Positions 23,965-34,960 of a stretch of DNA of 64,000 nucleotides are shown in pieces. The position numbers and the translations under genes are program-made. Source of the DNA: Polytrichum commune (taxonomy: Eukaryota; Streptophyta; Polytrichopsida; Polytrichales; Polytrichaceae). The stretch is taken from assembly GCA_950295325.1 (NCBI GenBank), contig OX485806.1:25048001-25112000 (forward strand). Direction: 5' to 3'. A model generated the notes under the pieces. That model was not told the DNA's origin. It was given only the letters and a program-made list of their open reading frames with translations, and made no database searches. Position 1 is the stretch's first letter. Each line of letters opens with the position of its first letter.

Positions 23965-24299
23965 GACTAATCTTGTTTGGATTAGACTCTTGTCACAATA
24001 GGTTATGTCACACCTATTGTAGAGTCATGTTATGTAGAATAACTGACAACATACATCCCTGTCAAAGCATGGTCTCGATAATCTCATGGTATATTATTAT
24101 ACATTTCTCAGTACATAAATCCTTTGTTAAGTAGAGACTTGTAGTAATTCCTGTTTGAATTAATAGGTATCCAGTATGACATATACGAGTCATTCATAAC
24201 CCCTTTGCAGACATGGTATTCCACATTAACAGATTGCTGTGTAATATATATATTACACCCACCTTCCTGCAGAGATATATAACGAGCTATATCGGTTCT

Positions 24300-26400
24300 T
24301 AGATATGCCTTCACCAGTTCCCTATTGCCAGTTTACTTGGAAGCAACCCAATATGACCAGTTCAGATGGTTATTTGGAAGAACATGTAGGTCGTGAGTTA
24401 CCCTGGTTTAATACACCCAAGGACACATCAATGTAACCACTACTCAGATGGTTACTGGGACTGTCTAGTTGTATGAATATCAGCTTGATTATGAAAGCTT
24501 ATTCATGTAATACGCTCCTATGTAGTTGTCGAACCAGCATAGAGAGTAAGTTTCCACAGCTAAGGTATCCAATTAATCGACCGGCTCTCAATCTGTTCTT
24601 CGAACAAAACATCCTAATAAGAGTGTACCATCCCTTTATACTTAGCACCCAAATGGTCCTGATAAAAATATAAGCACTCTTTGTATTTTCCTTCCCCCCT
24701 GTATTACTAGCTTCTCATGTGGCCACTGAGCGTACTCAGAGAAGGACTACTTCTTTTCTGTGTTATTTCAGTAGATTCGTTTCGACATAGTAAATAGTTC
24801 TGTGAACCAGGCTCTCATATAGTTATTGAGACTGCACAGAGAACCCTATGACTTCTTGCTGCAGGGATCAATTTTAAGAATTGAGCTAGTGCAGATCAGT
24901 TCTTATGAGCCTGACACAAAATTTCCTTTCTTAAGGACCCTTACCAACACATCTCTACAGTATATCATGTACTTGAATGGTAACCATAAGAATCGGGGGT
25001 CATGAGACTCCGCATGATTTTTGTACAATTTTAAGTGCTCTTTCTTAGATGGTTGTTTTGGGACTACATAAGGCCCGAGTATTTTCGGAATCATCTTGAT
25101 CTGAAAGTACTCCTGTATACATATCTCTCATATGGTCATAGTTCCACCATAGAGTGTAAGTTTCCTTTAAACAGTATATAATAGTATATCTATTCTCCCA
25201 GCCCCCCAACAGATATCAGAAATCCTTTGGGTATGATTAAGCTCTACATCCTTCAGTGGTATATATTTATGATCAACTCTCAAATAATCATTAATCAAGA
25301 ACATAGAGCGGAAGAATCTTTGAACTTCCAGAGCATTTCTATATAGCTTGTTCCCACATAGTTACTGAGACTACTCAAAGACTGACTACTTCAGTTCTTT
25401 GTTATCTTAGATATGATAAAACACACTAAGAGCGTCCCCACCAGACCGGGTACACGCCAAATAGAGTATATAATATTTTATACCTTTGGGGAGCCCTCCA
25501 TCTTGGGCGGGGCAGCTCATCTTGAGTCAGAGCCCACCAAAGCCTAGGCATACCCCCGGTATAATTAGGAAGCAATCAATAAGACAACGACACCTATTAT
25601 CTGACATGGGATAAAGTAGGATATCAGAGTATCTGATATTAAAGTAATCTCTTGGCGGGCCGGAGGAGGGCTGCCATATGAACCATTTATGGCGGGGGAA
25701 GGCCCTTACTATACCCGGGCCGGTTCTAAATTATGCCGGACCGGACATTGGTGGGGCTCAATTTATGCCGGTACCGCCACCTAAGAACCCGGGATGCCCC
25801 ATTTTTGGCGTTGGCATGCCCTATGCCCGGTCTGGTGGGGACGCTCTAAGGAGTTAGCTCTCATGTGGTCTCTGAGTATACTTAGAGAACCGAATTATGG
25901 TTCTATGACTTCATATTCGTGTGACCTGTTCTTGATTGTTCATTTGAGAAGAGCGTGAGTTATGGGTTAACTCAAAATAATTGTACAGTTTGTGTGACCA
26001 CTTCTCATAAAGTTATTGAGAATATAGAGGGTATGCGTATTTTCGAAATTATCCTAATTCGAAAAACACTTCTATGTGAATATCTCTCAAATGGTCAATA
26101 AATCACCAGAAAGTCTGAGCTACCTCTGAAATACTTTATACAGCAGTATTTCAGACACCTCTCAAATCGTCAGCAGAAGTATGTACAGTATGAATATACT
26201 CAAAATCAGTGTCCTCAGCAATATATTCTGATGACCAGCTCTCAATTGGTCAGTAAGAAAGAATATAGGTTGGAAAGTAGTTTTGAGATTTTCAACAACC
26301 AATTTCTTTGTGTCCCTATCTCTCTATGTTACTGATACTCCGCAGAGACTAGCTGCATTAGTACTTCGGTAACTGAAAGCACATCGAATAGTTCAGTTAT
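24300..26400. repeat. Degenerate tandem array, unit about 70-80 bp
   Basis: A diverged motif resembling GCTCTCATATGGTTACTGAG followed by ACTCAGAGAA recurs at roughly 24355, 24441, 24510, 24583, 24652, 24714, 24812, 25044, 25127, 25270, 25350, 25858, 26005, 26086, 26160, 26240 and 26325. Most spacings are close to 70-85 bp or twice that. The array is interrupted by the MITE at 25430-25846; removing the MITE leaves an 88-bp spacing there. Individual copies are poorly conserved, so this is an old array. It could be a satellite relic or the 3' region of the neighbouring retroelement. Confidence 0.6.
25430..25846. mobile_element. PIF/Harbinger-type MITE with TAA target duplication
   Basis: A 417-bp element with perfect 21-bp terminal inverted repeats starting GAGCGTCCCCACCAGACC (left arm 25430-25450, right arm 25826-25846). 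It is flanked on both sides by TAA (25427-25429 and 25847-25849). Three-base TWA duplications and GAGC-starting termini fit Harbinger/Tourist-like MITEs. It has no coding capacity and its GC content exceeds its surroundings. It is inserted into the tandem array. Confidence 0.88.
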
Positions 26401-27374
26401 TTAAGAAACAAAGTAATAGCAGGGAAGTATATTGGAATCTCTCTGCAGCTTATGAGTTTTCACAACATGTTCATATCTCCTGACTATCTTATGTAAAAAA
26501 CAGTTGCAGGTATTAGTCAGTTTGTAGAGTGATTAAAATGTAATTATCAAGAAAGATAATACTCATAATCAATTTTATGGGTTTCAAAGAGAAATTTCTA
26601 GAAAAATTGTAATGAGTGGACAGTTTCTTCGGAAGGTGCGCAACACTTGTAGAAGAGGTCCTCACCTGTTCCCATGTTTCCCAAAATACCACACGATATG
26701 TTAGTGGAACGTACAACAGGTGTATTTAGACCTCTTACTTGTTATCGATGTCAACAAGGCAATACCACTTCCTTGGAAATAGGTACAATTCATCATACTC
26801 TACATATTTAGTTGCATAAAAAGAAAATATATCATGCAATTCTGAAATCAAGAATTCATTGAATTTAAGTGAATAGTTGATTGTCCCATGTAGTCATATC
26901 TTTCTTCAAGTGTAGTCTGTGCAGATTTATCTAATCCTGGATCTACACCTTGAAGTCGTCTTGAGATGAGCTATTCTTGTTCATCTTGAAGCTACTGTGG
27001 GATCTTGAACAGTGTGAATCGTGGTTTCCACATAGGAACTCCTCTGAGCAGATAACTGATTTTGCCCACACTGCGTTAAGCTCTGTAGACTAGAACTATT
27101 CTGTGACGGACTGCCGTAGTAACCTCAATTGCAAACAGGTACCACACAATCTGCCGTTACTGTTTGCAAAGGCCTGCCTATGCGGCGCTCTTAGGCATAA
27201 TACTCTATAGAAGCTATCTCACAATGTCCGGGGTAAGTCTGTCAGAAGTGCCTTCTGTGTCTCAACTCACAATATTATAATACTCGTTTTTTTCCCGGGC
27301 AGCCCGTAAGATTTTCAGTAGAGCCCGTTAATCAAGAAATCAAGATAGAGAGAGAGAGTCCACCAGCCTACCTT
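26400..27374. other. Intergenic, no gene recognised
   Basis: AT-rich sequence between the tandem array and the retroelement. I see no conserved ORF or element terminus. It may be the 3' untranslated part of the minus-strand retroelement. Confidence 0.4.
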
Positions 27375-27439
27375 GGTGGCATATGACTCCCTATGTATAG
27401 GTGAGTGGGGTGCACTCACCATATAGGGAGTGCACCACC
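27375..27439. other. Long imperfect hairpin downstream of the RT ORF
   Basis: Left arm 27375-27407 and right arm 27413-27439 pair imperfectly (GGTGG...ACTCCCTAT...GGTGAGTG against its complement) around a 5-base loop. It lies about 350 bp beyond the RT stop codon in the RT's direction. It could be a structured 3' element or a MITE remnant. Confidence 0.6.
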
Positions 27440-27790
27440 AAATCCCTTATGTACTGTCATAAGTCATCACAGTATTATCTTCTCTGTAGACCACCAGTTT
27501 AACAGGTAATCAAAGTTTCTCATTGTTTACGTTATTGAGGTGATTTCATGGATAGTGCTCAATGACAAGTGTATGTTTAGTAATTCATACGGACTATAGC
27601 AGGGTTTGCTATATTTTAAACCCTTATCGTTGTCTGTATAATCAGTAATGGGGGTCAAGTTGTTTTCCTGTTCCCAAGTAAGTGGAAAGTACCATTACTT
27701 AGAACCAGCTGTCCGAGGCGGGAGGTAGGAGAGTCAACAGGTGAAGATAAGAAGATGCAATTATGTAGAGGATTTGAGTATGGTTGGTCT

Positions 27791-30184
27791 TTAGAAAGAC
27801 GAATCTTTAGGAAATGTAGAAACTGACCTCTCTAAGTTGTGAACAACTTTCATGAGATCAAATCTGAGACCTGGGAAGGAGCCATGTCGGAGAAATTTTA
27901 TCAGTCGACTTTTTAGTTTGTGTCGCCGAAACCCATTTGCTGTTAAAACTTGCAGCAAAAAATCCAATTCGTTTAGGGCATCATGTTCGTTGCTAGACAG
28001 GTACAGGATTGGGAAGGCTTGGGACTGTATGATGTTGTAAGATTGTGAAACGCTTCGGTTGGATCTGAATTGTAAGAACTGGGAATACTGGAAAGGGAGG
28101 TTTCTGCGTTTGTTAAACTTGTGTGTTCGAAACACACCATCGACTTCATTTATGACAGATATCTGCATATTCATGAAATGAGCGTTGGTTCCACGTTGTG
28201 GGAACATAGCGGAAAATCTATCGATTTCACTTTTAATTTCGACAATACCAAGAGGGTAGATCCAAAAGGGATTGGATGCAATTCTTTTGGAGTTGGGATC
28301 CAAAAATTGTAGTACATCCCCGTTATTCAGAATGCAAAGGTCATCTATGTATCGAAAAAAGTATCTGAATCTTTTCATGAGATCAGTTCTCCCAAGCGTA
28401 GCGAGTCGAGATATGAAACTGGCTTCATAATGCAAGAAATACATATTGCACCAGAGTGGACTACAAGAAAAGCCCATGGGGATTCCAGAAATTTGTTGTC
28501 ATACTCGATCTCCTAGCGTAACAAAGCAATTGGAACTTAACCAATGATTGAGACAAACTAGTCTGTCCTCAGTAATTTCTACCCACAGTCTACCGTTTGG
28601 GCTGTGAAATGCCCATCTTGTCGAAGAGGCAATCATCTTTCTTTCATCAAAACGTACCCAAAGTTTCTGTTCATTCCTGGGATGGTTGATCCGTTTTTGC
28701 TGGTAAGCAAACGAGATTTGTTTCGAAATAGCACCCATTAGATTGTTATTACCCTCAAGCGGAATTGCTTCATAGCAGTGGGCTATGTCAGCAACGAAAA
28801 TGTCATGTATCTTATCTGGCAAATTGAGTGTCAGGTCGATAACTGAGTCTATCATCCAAAAGTTTTTGATCACAGTATCCATTAGCGAACTGTAAGTCTG
28901 AGTACGTTTGGCAAACCATTGCTTGAATACTGGGATGATTCTCATTAGAGCTGTCGTGATAAATTGAGCTATAGTGGAGAATATAGACTTATGTGCGTTC
29001 GTGAGCTAGCGGTAAGTATTCTTATGCTGCTTGAACGTTCCCATTAGATATGGGAGTCTAGCACTCTGCAGAGGAATTTCGGATAAGAAGGAGCATATTT
29101 TCTCAAACACCTCCTCTGCCTTCCACAGAGGGTTAATCCACTCCCCATTGTGCAGACAAGGAGCAAAGTCCTTACCTTGGAGCCACAGTAAAGCTTGTGC
29201 ACGCATGTGGTTGACGCAGATAAAACTAGCATTAGAAGAGGCTTTGTCAAGCCCCGCCACAAACAGAAATTACTGGATCCATTGCAGCTCGTCCATGATA
29301 GAATGGATTTTTTTGAAAGATGGCTGAGAATATTTGAATCCTCCAACATTCAGTGATGTTTTTTCTTTTAGAATTGCCCATGATCTATTTCTGATCCAAG
29401 GGGTTTGGTCACACGGATCAATTTGCAAAATCATGCATACCTGTGTCCAGGCATCAAAAACAGTCTCCACTACTTCGTGGAGAAGAGTTTGACGAAGTGG
29501 GATATGGTTTAGTCCATTTGTAAAGTTTTCTTTTAGAGTACTATCTCTAATGATCTCAGTATCCATTGTCTGAACATGCACGTCTGTTACCGAGAGGATC
29601 TGCATACTAGGGGTTATTCCAGCTGTATTAGGATCCAAATATTTTGAAAATCTCTTGGGGGAATTATAGGGACATGGTGATCTAAAAGTATTGTCGTCAA
29701 AAATGAAGTCCCGGAAGACTTTTGCTGGTCGATAAGCCAAAGAGGAAAACTGCTCATGGTATCGCCACCCGAATGTGATGTTCTCGAGATGCGGTATTAG
29801 ATCTTCATACCTTTGTCTCATGAGAACATCCATGCATATGTGTTGGATACTAATCCACTCCATAGCCCTATTTGGGTATAGTGAATGAACAAAACCTATC
29901 CTCTTTAGGTTGGATTCTTTAACCAACATGTTCCTTCCCAGTATATCTTGTGTAATTGATCTTGAAATGGCAAGTATAGGAGTGAAATCTGTACATACCA
30001 GAGTCATTGAGTCAGAATGCTTATTCCCAGCTAATATTTCTGCCGAAAGCTGGAGAAGAGATGGTGGACGTATTCGAGCCGCCGCTTGAGCCATCAGCCC
30101 CATTATGGAGTTCACTATTGTGAAAGAGAAGCTCTCTAGGAGACTCAGAGACGTATGGAGCATTTCGTACTCGCATGTGACCAT
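27791..30184 (-). pseudogene. Reverse transcriptase ORF2 with three premature stops
   Basis: A single frame of 798 codons from the ATG at 30184, interrupted at 29272-29270 (TAA), 29008-29006 (TAG) and 28501-28499 (TGA). RT motifs follow in order: AGLDKASSNASFICVNH; LMGTFKQHKNTYR; motif A ADIAHCYEAIP; motif B GIPMGFSCSPLWCN; motif C FRYIDDLCILN (about 28341-28353); then a thumb-like C-terminus (FNKRRNLPFQYSQF). The N-terminal 300 residues have no recognised domain. The LDKAS and K.HK motifs before motif A and the linker after YIDD favour a Penelope/telomerase-type RT. No endonuclease domain is seen at either end, as in the endonuclease-deficient Penelope-like elements. Confidence 0.75.
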
Positions 30185-30191
30185 TCTGTTG

Positions 30192-31622
30192 CTAATGAAC
30201 AGCAGAAGAGCTAGTTGCTCCAAAGCGTCTGTGGTTGCTGTTGTTATACGAGCCTCTTCCTCTGCCCAGACCCTGGGTTGCAGGACGTTGGTGAGATGCG
30301 AATCCACGGCCACGCCCAAAGTTATGAGTGTGTTTATGTGGGTTACTGCCAAAGTCCTGGTTTAAATCCGGTAGAGCTCTTTTGAAGGAGAGATTTGTAG
30401 TGTGGCTGAGCCCTGTATTCGAGCTAGGACGGATCATCCTCTCGATCTTTCTGATGCCAACGTCTTCTCCATATTTGGATAGAAGTTTGTTTTTTGGATT
30501 AGTTGTATATTCAAGAGCACCTTCTATCATCATAGAGCGAATATGTGCAAAAGTGATAGATGCTTTAGCTGCATCCCTAGCTGCTGTCTCCAGCCACCCA
30601 ATCAGAGCTGCATATTTCGAGCACAAATGTCCTTTCGCAGGAAAGAAGACATCCAAATTGTGAATCATGCACCATACCGCATAGTCGAACCAGATCATTT
30701 TTCCTGTGCACGCCTCTTTGGGTCCATTTAGTGGACACCCACAACGAATAAACGGGCGATTGACATTCCACCAATTCTGGCGGTGTTTCTTATCCCTTTG
30801 AAGTCCTAAGGGCAGATCTTGCCTAGTGCAAACATGTACCCCTTCAGTGATAGTACATTTTTTGGGGTCATATGCCGAAATGGGAAAGACAGCAGTAAGC
30901 TTGCACCCATTTTTGATAGGTTGCTTATTGTTAACAACATTCGAAATAACAATAGCAATTTCTTGGTCAGAGAGGGATGCCCAACACTTCCACATCTCTA
31001 CTGTGATGGGACCCAAGTGGTTAATGTTCGGGTGCATCCACATCCGATTCTCCAGACCTCCAAGTCGCAGCTCCAACTGCCTTGGGGGGAGCCAGGGTAC
31101 CGAGGGTCCCAAACCTGATGCTTCAAGTTTGTCGAGGTCTGCAGCGGCTTGATTCGCAACTATCTCAGCACAGTATTGGATGATCGAGTCTTTCTCATCC
31201 TCCGGAATCGGTAACCGTGTTAAGAGTGATTTTGGGCGTTCTGAAACAACATCTCGTGTTGGAGTGTTTCCTATGATCAAGAGTTTGCTATTTCCCTGAT
31301 TGGAACCATTTTCCATCAAGTTCTTGACTTCCGGATTAGCACTCAATAGGGCATCATCGATAAGTTTGGTCTGCACTGCCATTCGCTCAGAGTCTTAGTC
31401 ATCGGTGGCCAAAATATTGGGTAATTCGTCAAACAACTCCTGGAGTTTCCGCATACCCTTCTCCTCAGAATGTAAGCAGGCGTCAAGCAGCATAGTCCAA
31501 TATCTTAGATCCAGAACCTCAAGTAAAGTAGGGGCGTGTAGACCTCCGTTGGTGTCCGCAAGAGCCTTAGTATCCAGTTGTTGCACCGTAGTGTGGAAAT
31601 TAACGCTAGCAATTGAAGCCAA
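30192..31622 (-). pseudogene. Retroelement ORF1, RG-rich tail, one internal stop
   Basis: One frame of about 477 codons broken by a TAA at 31397-31395. No family is recognised. It has an acidic, helical N-terminal part, a central region with clustered Cys (FIRCGCPLNGPKEACTG) and many Trp/aromatic residues, and a C-terminal tail NFGRGRGFASHQ...GLGRGRGSYNNS typical of single-stranded nucleic-acid binding. By position it is equivalent to the gag-like ORF1 of retroelements. The upstream frame meets a TGA before any ATG, so the original start is missing. Function is inferred from composition and position only. Confidence 0.6.
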
Positions 31623-31654
31623 CGTGGCCTGGATGCCTGGTGTGAATCATCAAC

Positions 31655-32200
31655 AATGTTCAGAATTAATACTATGTATCATTTAAAAGTTTGTTTAGAA
31701 AATAATACTCCTAAAACTAAAGAAACTCGTTATAAAGAATGAACACATGATTTTCTAAATGATTTACACAATGGAAGAATTTTAAACGACGATGAATACA
31801 TTGACAAAATGTTGATAAGTGCAGGTGTTGGTGGAATTTGGGGTGATTTTACTGCTGTGAATTGGATCTCTGATTATTTGTCTACACCTATTACAGTATG
31901 GAACGTAAACAATGGTCATAAATTGATAACAACGTTATACATTTAGCATATGATTCAAAAATAAAATATTTTGAGCCCATTGAAAAAATACCTAGATTGA
32001 AGCATAAAAACCTTTCTATTCAACCCAAAAATTACGAAAATCTACATTTGGATGAAAAATCAATACTTCAACTAAATTTAATTACTTCAATAAAACAAAA
32101 AAAATTCCATACTCTAGAGGTCATGAACGTAAAAATATTAGAAACAACCTTAATAAATAAAATTGAGAAAAAAAAATTTGATAGAAAAACCAATGTCTAA
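31655..32200 (+). pseudogene. OTU-cysteine-protease-like relic
   Basis: AT-rich + strand fragment with the pattern of an OTU domain. It reads MFRINTMYHL, then after a TGA break HDFLNDLHNGRILNDDEYIDKM, GVGGIWGDFTAVNWISDYLSTPITVWN, and after a frame change VIHLAYDSKIKYFEPIEK. In OTU proteases these correspond to the nucleophile helix, the W-G-E/D central block and the C-terminal HFEP motif. The catalytic Cys position (usually C-L-F-R) reads T-M-F-R and the His position reads K, so activity is lost. OTU domains are often carried by plant and animal transposons; this is probably a TE passenger. Confidence 0.55.
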
Positions 32201-32520
32201 AAAAAAATAACGTGAGTTTCAAATTTATGTCAATTTAACAATGATAATAATTATGATAGGATTGTTTTTAGGAAAAAATAAAAACAAAGAATGTATTGGT
32301 CAACACAAATGAATGAATTTTTGAAAACTACAATAGAATATTCCAATCTAGATTACAAAGCCATAACTGTTAAATTTATTTCATTAAATAAAAGATTATA
32401 CGTTACAATTCCACAAGTTCTTAAACATATTAAGTTGATAAAATCAAAAATCCGTAATAAAAACCAAAAAATAAAATATGAAAAAATGTTAGCATTGTGA
32501 GCCCAAAATGGTGCCCACAT
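32201..32520 (+). other. AT-rich continuation of the OTU-bearing relic
   Basis: Very AT-rich sequence with a 69-codon frame (32291-32500, Lys/Ile/Asn-rich, starting MYWSTQMNEFLKTTIEYSN). No family is recognised. It shares the unusual base composition of the OTU relic and is probably the same element. The composition changes sharply near 32510. Confidence 0.35.
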
Positions 32521-34655
32521 GTGGTGATTAACTCTTCGAAACCAATTTTAGTTTGACTTTGATGTGTTATGATTATTCACAAAACATAAAAAGAGTGAAG
32601 TGTGGTTTGGATTTAAGTTTAGGCTTTAGAATGTGTTGTGTGATTATTTCAAGGTTGAATTCAATAAGAGTATGCCTTGATATTGTGAGTAGGGGGTAAG
32701 GTGAAGCAAGGTGAGCTCCGCGGGTTAAATGCCCACTTTTGGATCCACCTTGGTAGTTTAGGAAGAAGGAAGCTTAGTGGAAGGGGATTAGTCCCTACTT
32801 TGAAGGTGAAGGTTAAGGGATTGTGATTGGAGGTGCTAATCCTCTCACCCTATCCTCACCTCTCTCTCCCTCTCTCCCTCTCTCCCTCTTTGCTACTTAA
32901 GGTGGTTTCTCTCTCATTTTCCTCTCTCTCCATCAAGCGCTCTCAAGAGAGCAAGCTCTTAAAGAGCTTGAGCCACGTGTGTGAGACATTAGTTCTTAGT
33001 GAAGTTAATTAGTTAAGCTCTCTCTCTCAATGCCTCCCAATTGAGGGAGCTCTTAGAATTTAAAGTTGCACGTGTTGATTAGTTAGTAGTTAGTGGAATT
33101 AGTGTGTTAGATTAGTTTATTATTTAGGAGCAAGGAAAAAGAAAGAAGAAGAAAAACTTAGAAAACATGTGATTAGGGAAGGAGAGAGTTTGGATTAGGG
33201 TGCAACTAGTGGTTGGGATACTGTGAGGTAAAGTAGGCAACCCCCTTGGTTTCCAAGCCAAAGGGTTGAGTCGTGCTTACTTTTCGTTCACAAATACATT
33301 TTATAAGATTCGAAAGTCTTTTTGAGAGAAAAGATAATAGTTATCCTCTTAAGTATCCGATTAGTCCAACTTAAGCTTAGTTACCTTGGAATAGGCAACC
33401 TAGACCCTTTTAATGTAGCTAAACTACTAAAAATCAATGCAAAGAATACCAAATGCTAATAAAACTTCTAACTAATCAAAAAGGAATATGAAGAAAGAAG
33501 AAATATATGAGCTGCCTCACGGAAACCCTCATAACTTTTGGACAAAGTTTTAGTTTTACGCAAGATTAGGATGCAAGGATAGATAACTTCAAGTCCTACC
33601 TAGAAATATAAAACTTGTAGAAAATGGCCCAACCAGCTAACCGGGGTGAAGCTTCAAAGTCAGCAGTGCTACATCAGGAGCTGTCTCACGGAAACACTTA
33701 TAACTTCTAGACAGAATTTTAGATGTGCATGAAACTAATTTTGTTGGAAAGACAATTTTATTATCTATCTATGCATATAAAATAAATTGAAATCAGATTT
33801 ATTGGTAAGACGTGGCAAGCCTCTAAAGTACGCTGTCCTATATGATTCAAGTTGCTAACTAATTTTCATTCTATATAAACTAAGGTTGCTTCACTAACAA
33901 GTAAAGAAGAGGTGAGGAATGTGAATGTCATACAAAGAGGAAAATACTAATAAAATTATAAGAGAATATTTTATTTGAAAGATAGAAACACTTACTCCTT
34001 CTCAAGGAGTACAACCACTCCCCCTACTAACTACTAACTACTAATAGAAGTCGGGGACACCTAAGTTGGCGAGATAGATACTAAGCGTCGAGAATGTTGA
34101 GGCTCTAAGGGCCCGAGACCGATGAAGTGGAATAGTGGTAATCTTGATGGAGTTTCGACGCCTCTTAAATAGGTGGTCGAGGTAGACACTCCGTGGTATT
34201 CCGTCTTGCCACGTCTACCCTCGCATTGGATCCGCTTAGATCCATTTTGACTTAGTAGTGCCCAAAGACACCGATCAACTTGGATCTTCTCTCGTCGAAG
34301 CGAATCGGCTTGGTCAAACGTGCATCCATCTAGTCCACGTTGTTTTGCTCCACTCCTTTAACCCGTTGTCGCGTAGTCACTTTGGATTTAGCCCTTAGCT
34401 AAGTCAATCTTAGCCTTACCAACCACTTAAATCTTGCCCTAGCTAAGTCAATCCTCACATAGTCCTATAATATTCCGTTAATGCTTGTCCTATTAGGATT
34501 TACTTACTAGGCTAGTTTCTAACTCCCAACTTACCTAACCGACCTCATATTTACTATCTAAAGTCTATTTACCACTTATATTAGGTTAATTCGATAAAGG
34601 AATCAAAATAAACCTTCACATATACCCATTCGGGTATTATAACTTCATATACTGA
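32521..34655. other. Intergenic, TC-rich microsatellite, no gene
   Basis: Contains a (CTCTCC)n stretch near 32860-32890 and CTCTC-rich sequence to 33040, otherwise unassigned. I looked for long terminal repeats between here and 35.2 kb and found no convincing direct pair. Confidence 0.4.
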
Positions 34656-34659
34656 AATC

Positions 34660-34960
34660 AGAAGGCAGTTGGGCTTGGAGGTTAGACCACCCGGGACTGG
34701 AACAGAAGGCAGCTGGGCTTGGTAAGTTAGGCCACACCGCGACTGGAATCAAAGGCAGCTGGGCTTGGTAAGTTAGACCACTCGGGACTGGAACAGAAGG
34801 CAGTTGGGCTCGGTAAGTTAGGCCACACCGCGACTGTAATCAAAAGGCAGCTAGGCTTGGTAAGTTAGGCCACACCGCGACTGTAATCAGAAGGCATCTG
34901 GGCTTGGAGGTTAGACCACACCCGGGACTGGAATCAGAAGGCAGCTGGGTTGCCTAACAA
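34660..34960. repeat. Minisatellite, seven units of 44-47 bp
   Basis: The unit contains AAGGCAGCTGGGCTTGG, then TTAGGCCACACCGCGACTGG or TTAGACCACCCGGGACTGG. Unit starts (AAGGC) fall at 34662, 34706, 34752, 34797, 34844, 34891 and 34938. Two subtypes (GGCCACACCGCGACT and GACCACCCGGGACT) partly alternate. Confidence 0.92.

Larger units (their letters stand above)
27791..31640 (-). mobile_element. Decayed two-ORF retroelement with Penelope/telomerase-like RT
   Basis: ORF1 (about 31622-30192) and ORF2 (30184-27791) are arranged head-to-tail on the minus strand, with 7 bases between the ORF1 stop and the first ORF2 ATG. ORF1 ends in an RG-rich tail; ORF2 is a reverse transcriptase. No LTRs, poly(A) tail or GIY-YIG/APE endonuclease is visible. 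Four in-frame stops show that it is inactive. The upstream end, near 31640, lacks a start codon, so the copy is probably 5' truncated. The RT motif style (LDKAS, KQHKNTYR, GIPMGFSCSP, YIDD) resembles Penelope-like and telomerase-type enzymes more than LINE or LTR enzymes. Confidence 0.75.

Noticed and set aside
26224-26262. CTGATGA...GAAA resembling a hammerhead ribozyme core
   Set aside because: The stem between the two core boxes does not lead directly into GAAA, and no flanking helices I and III could be drawn.
28031-29327. + strand frames opposite the RT ORF
   Set aside because: They are antisense shadows of the conserved RT motifs.
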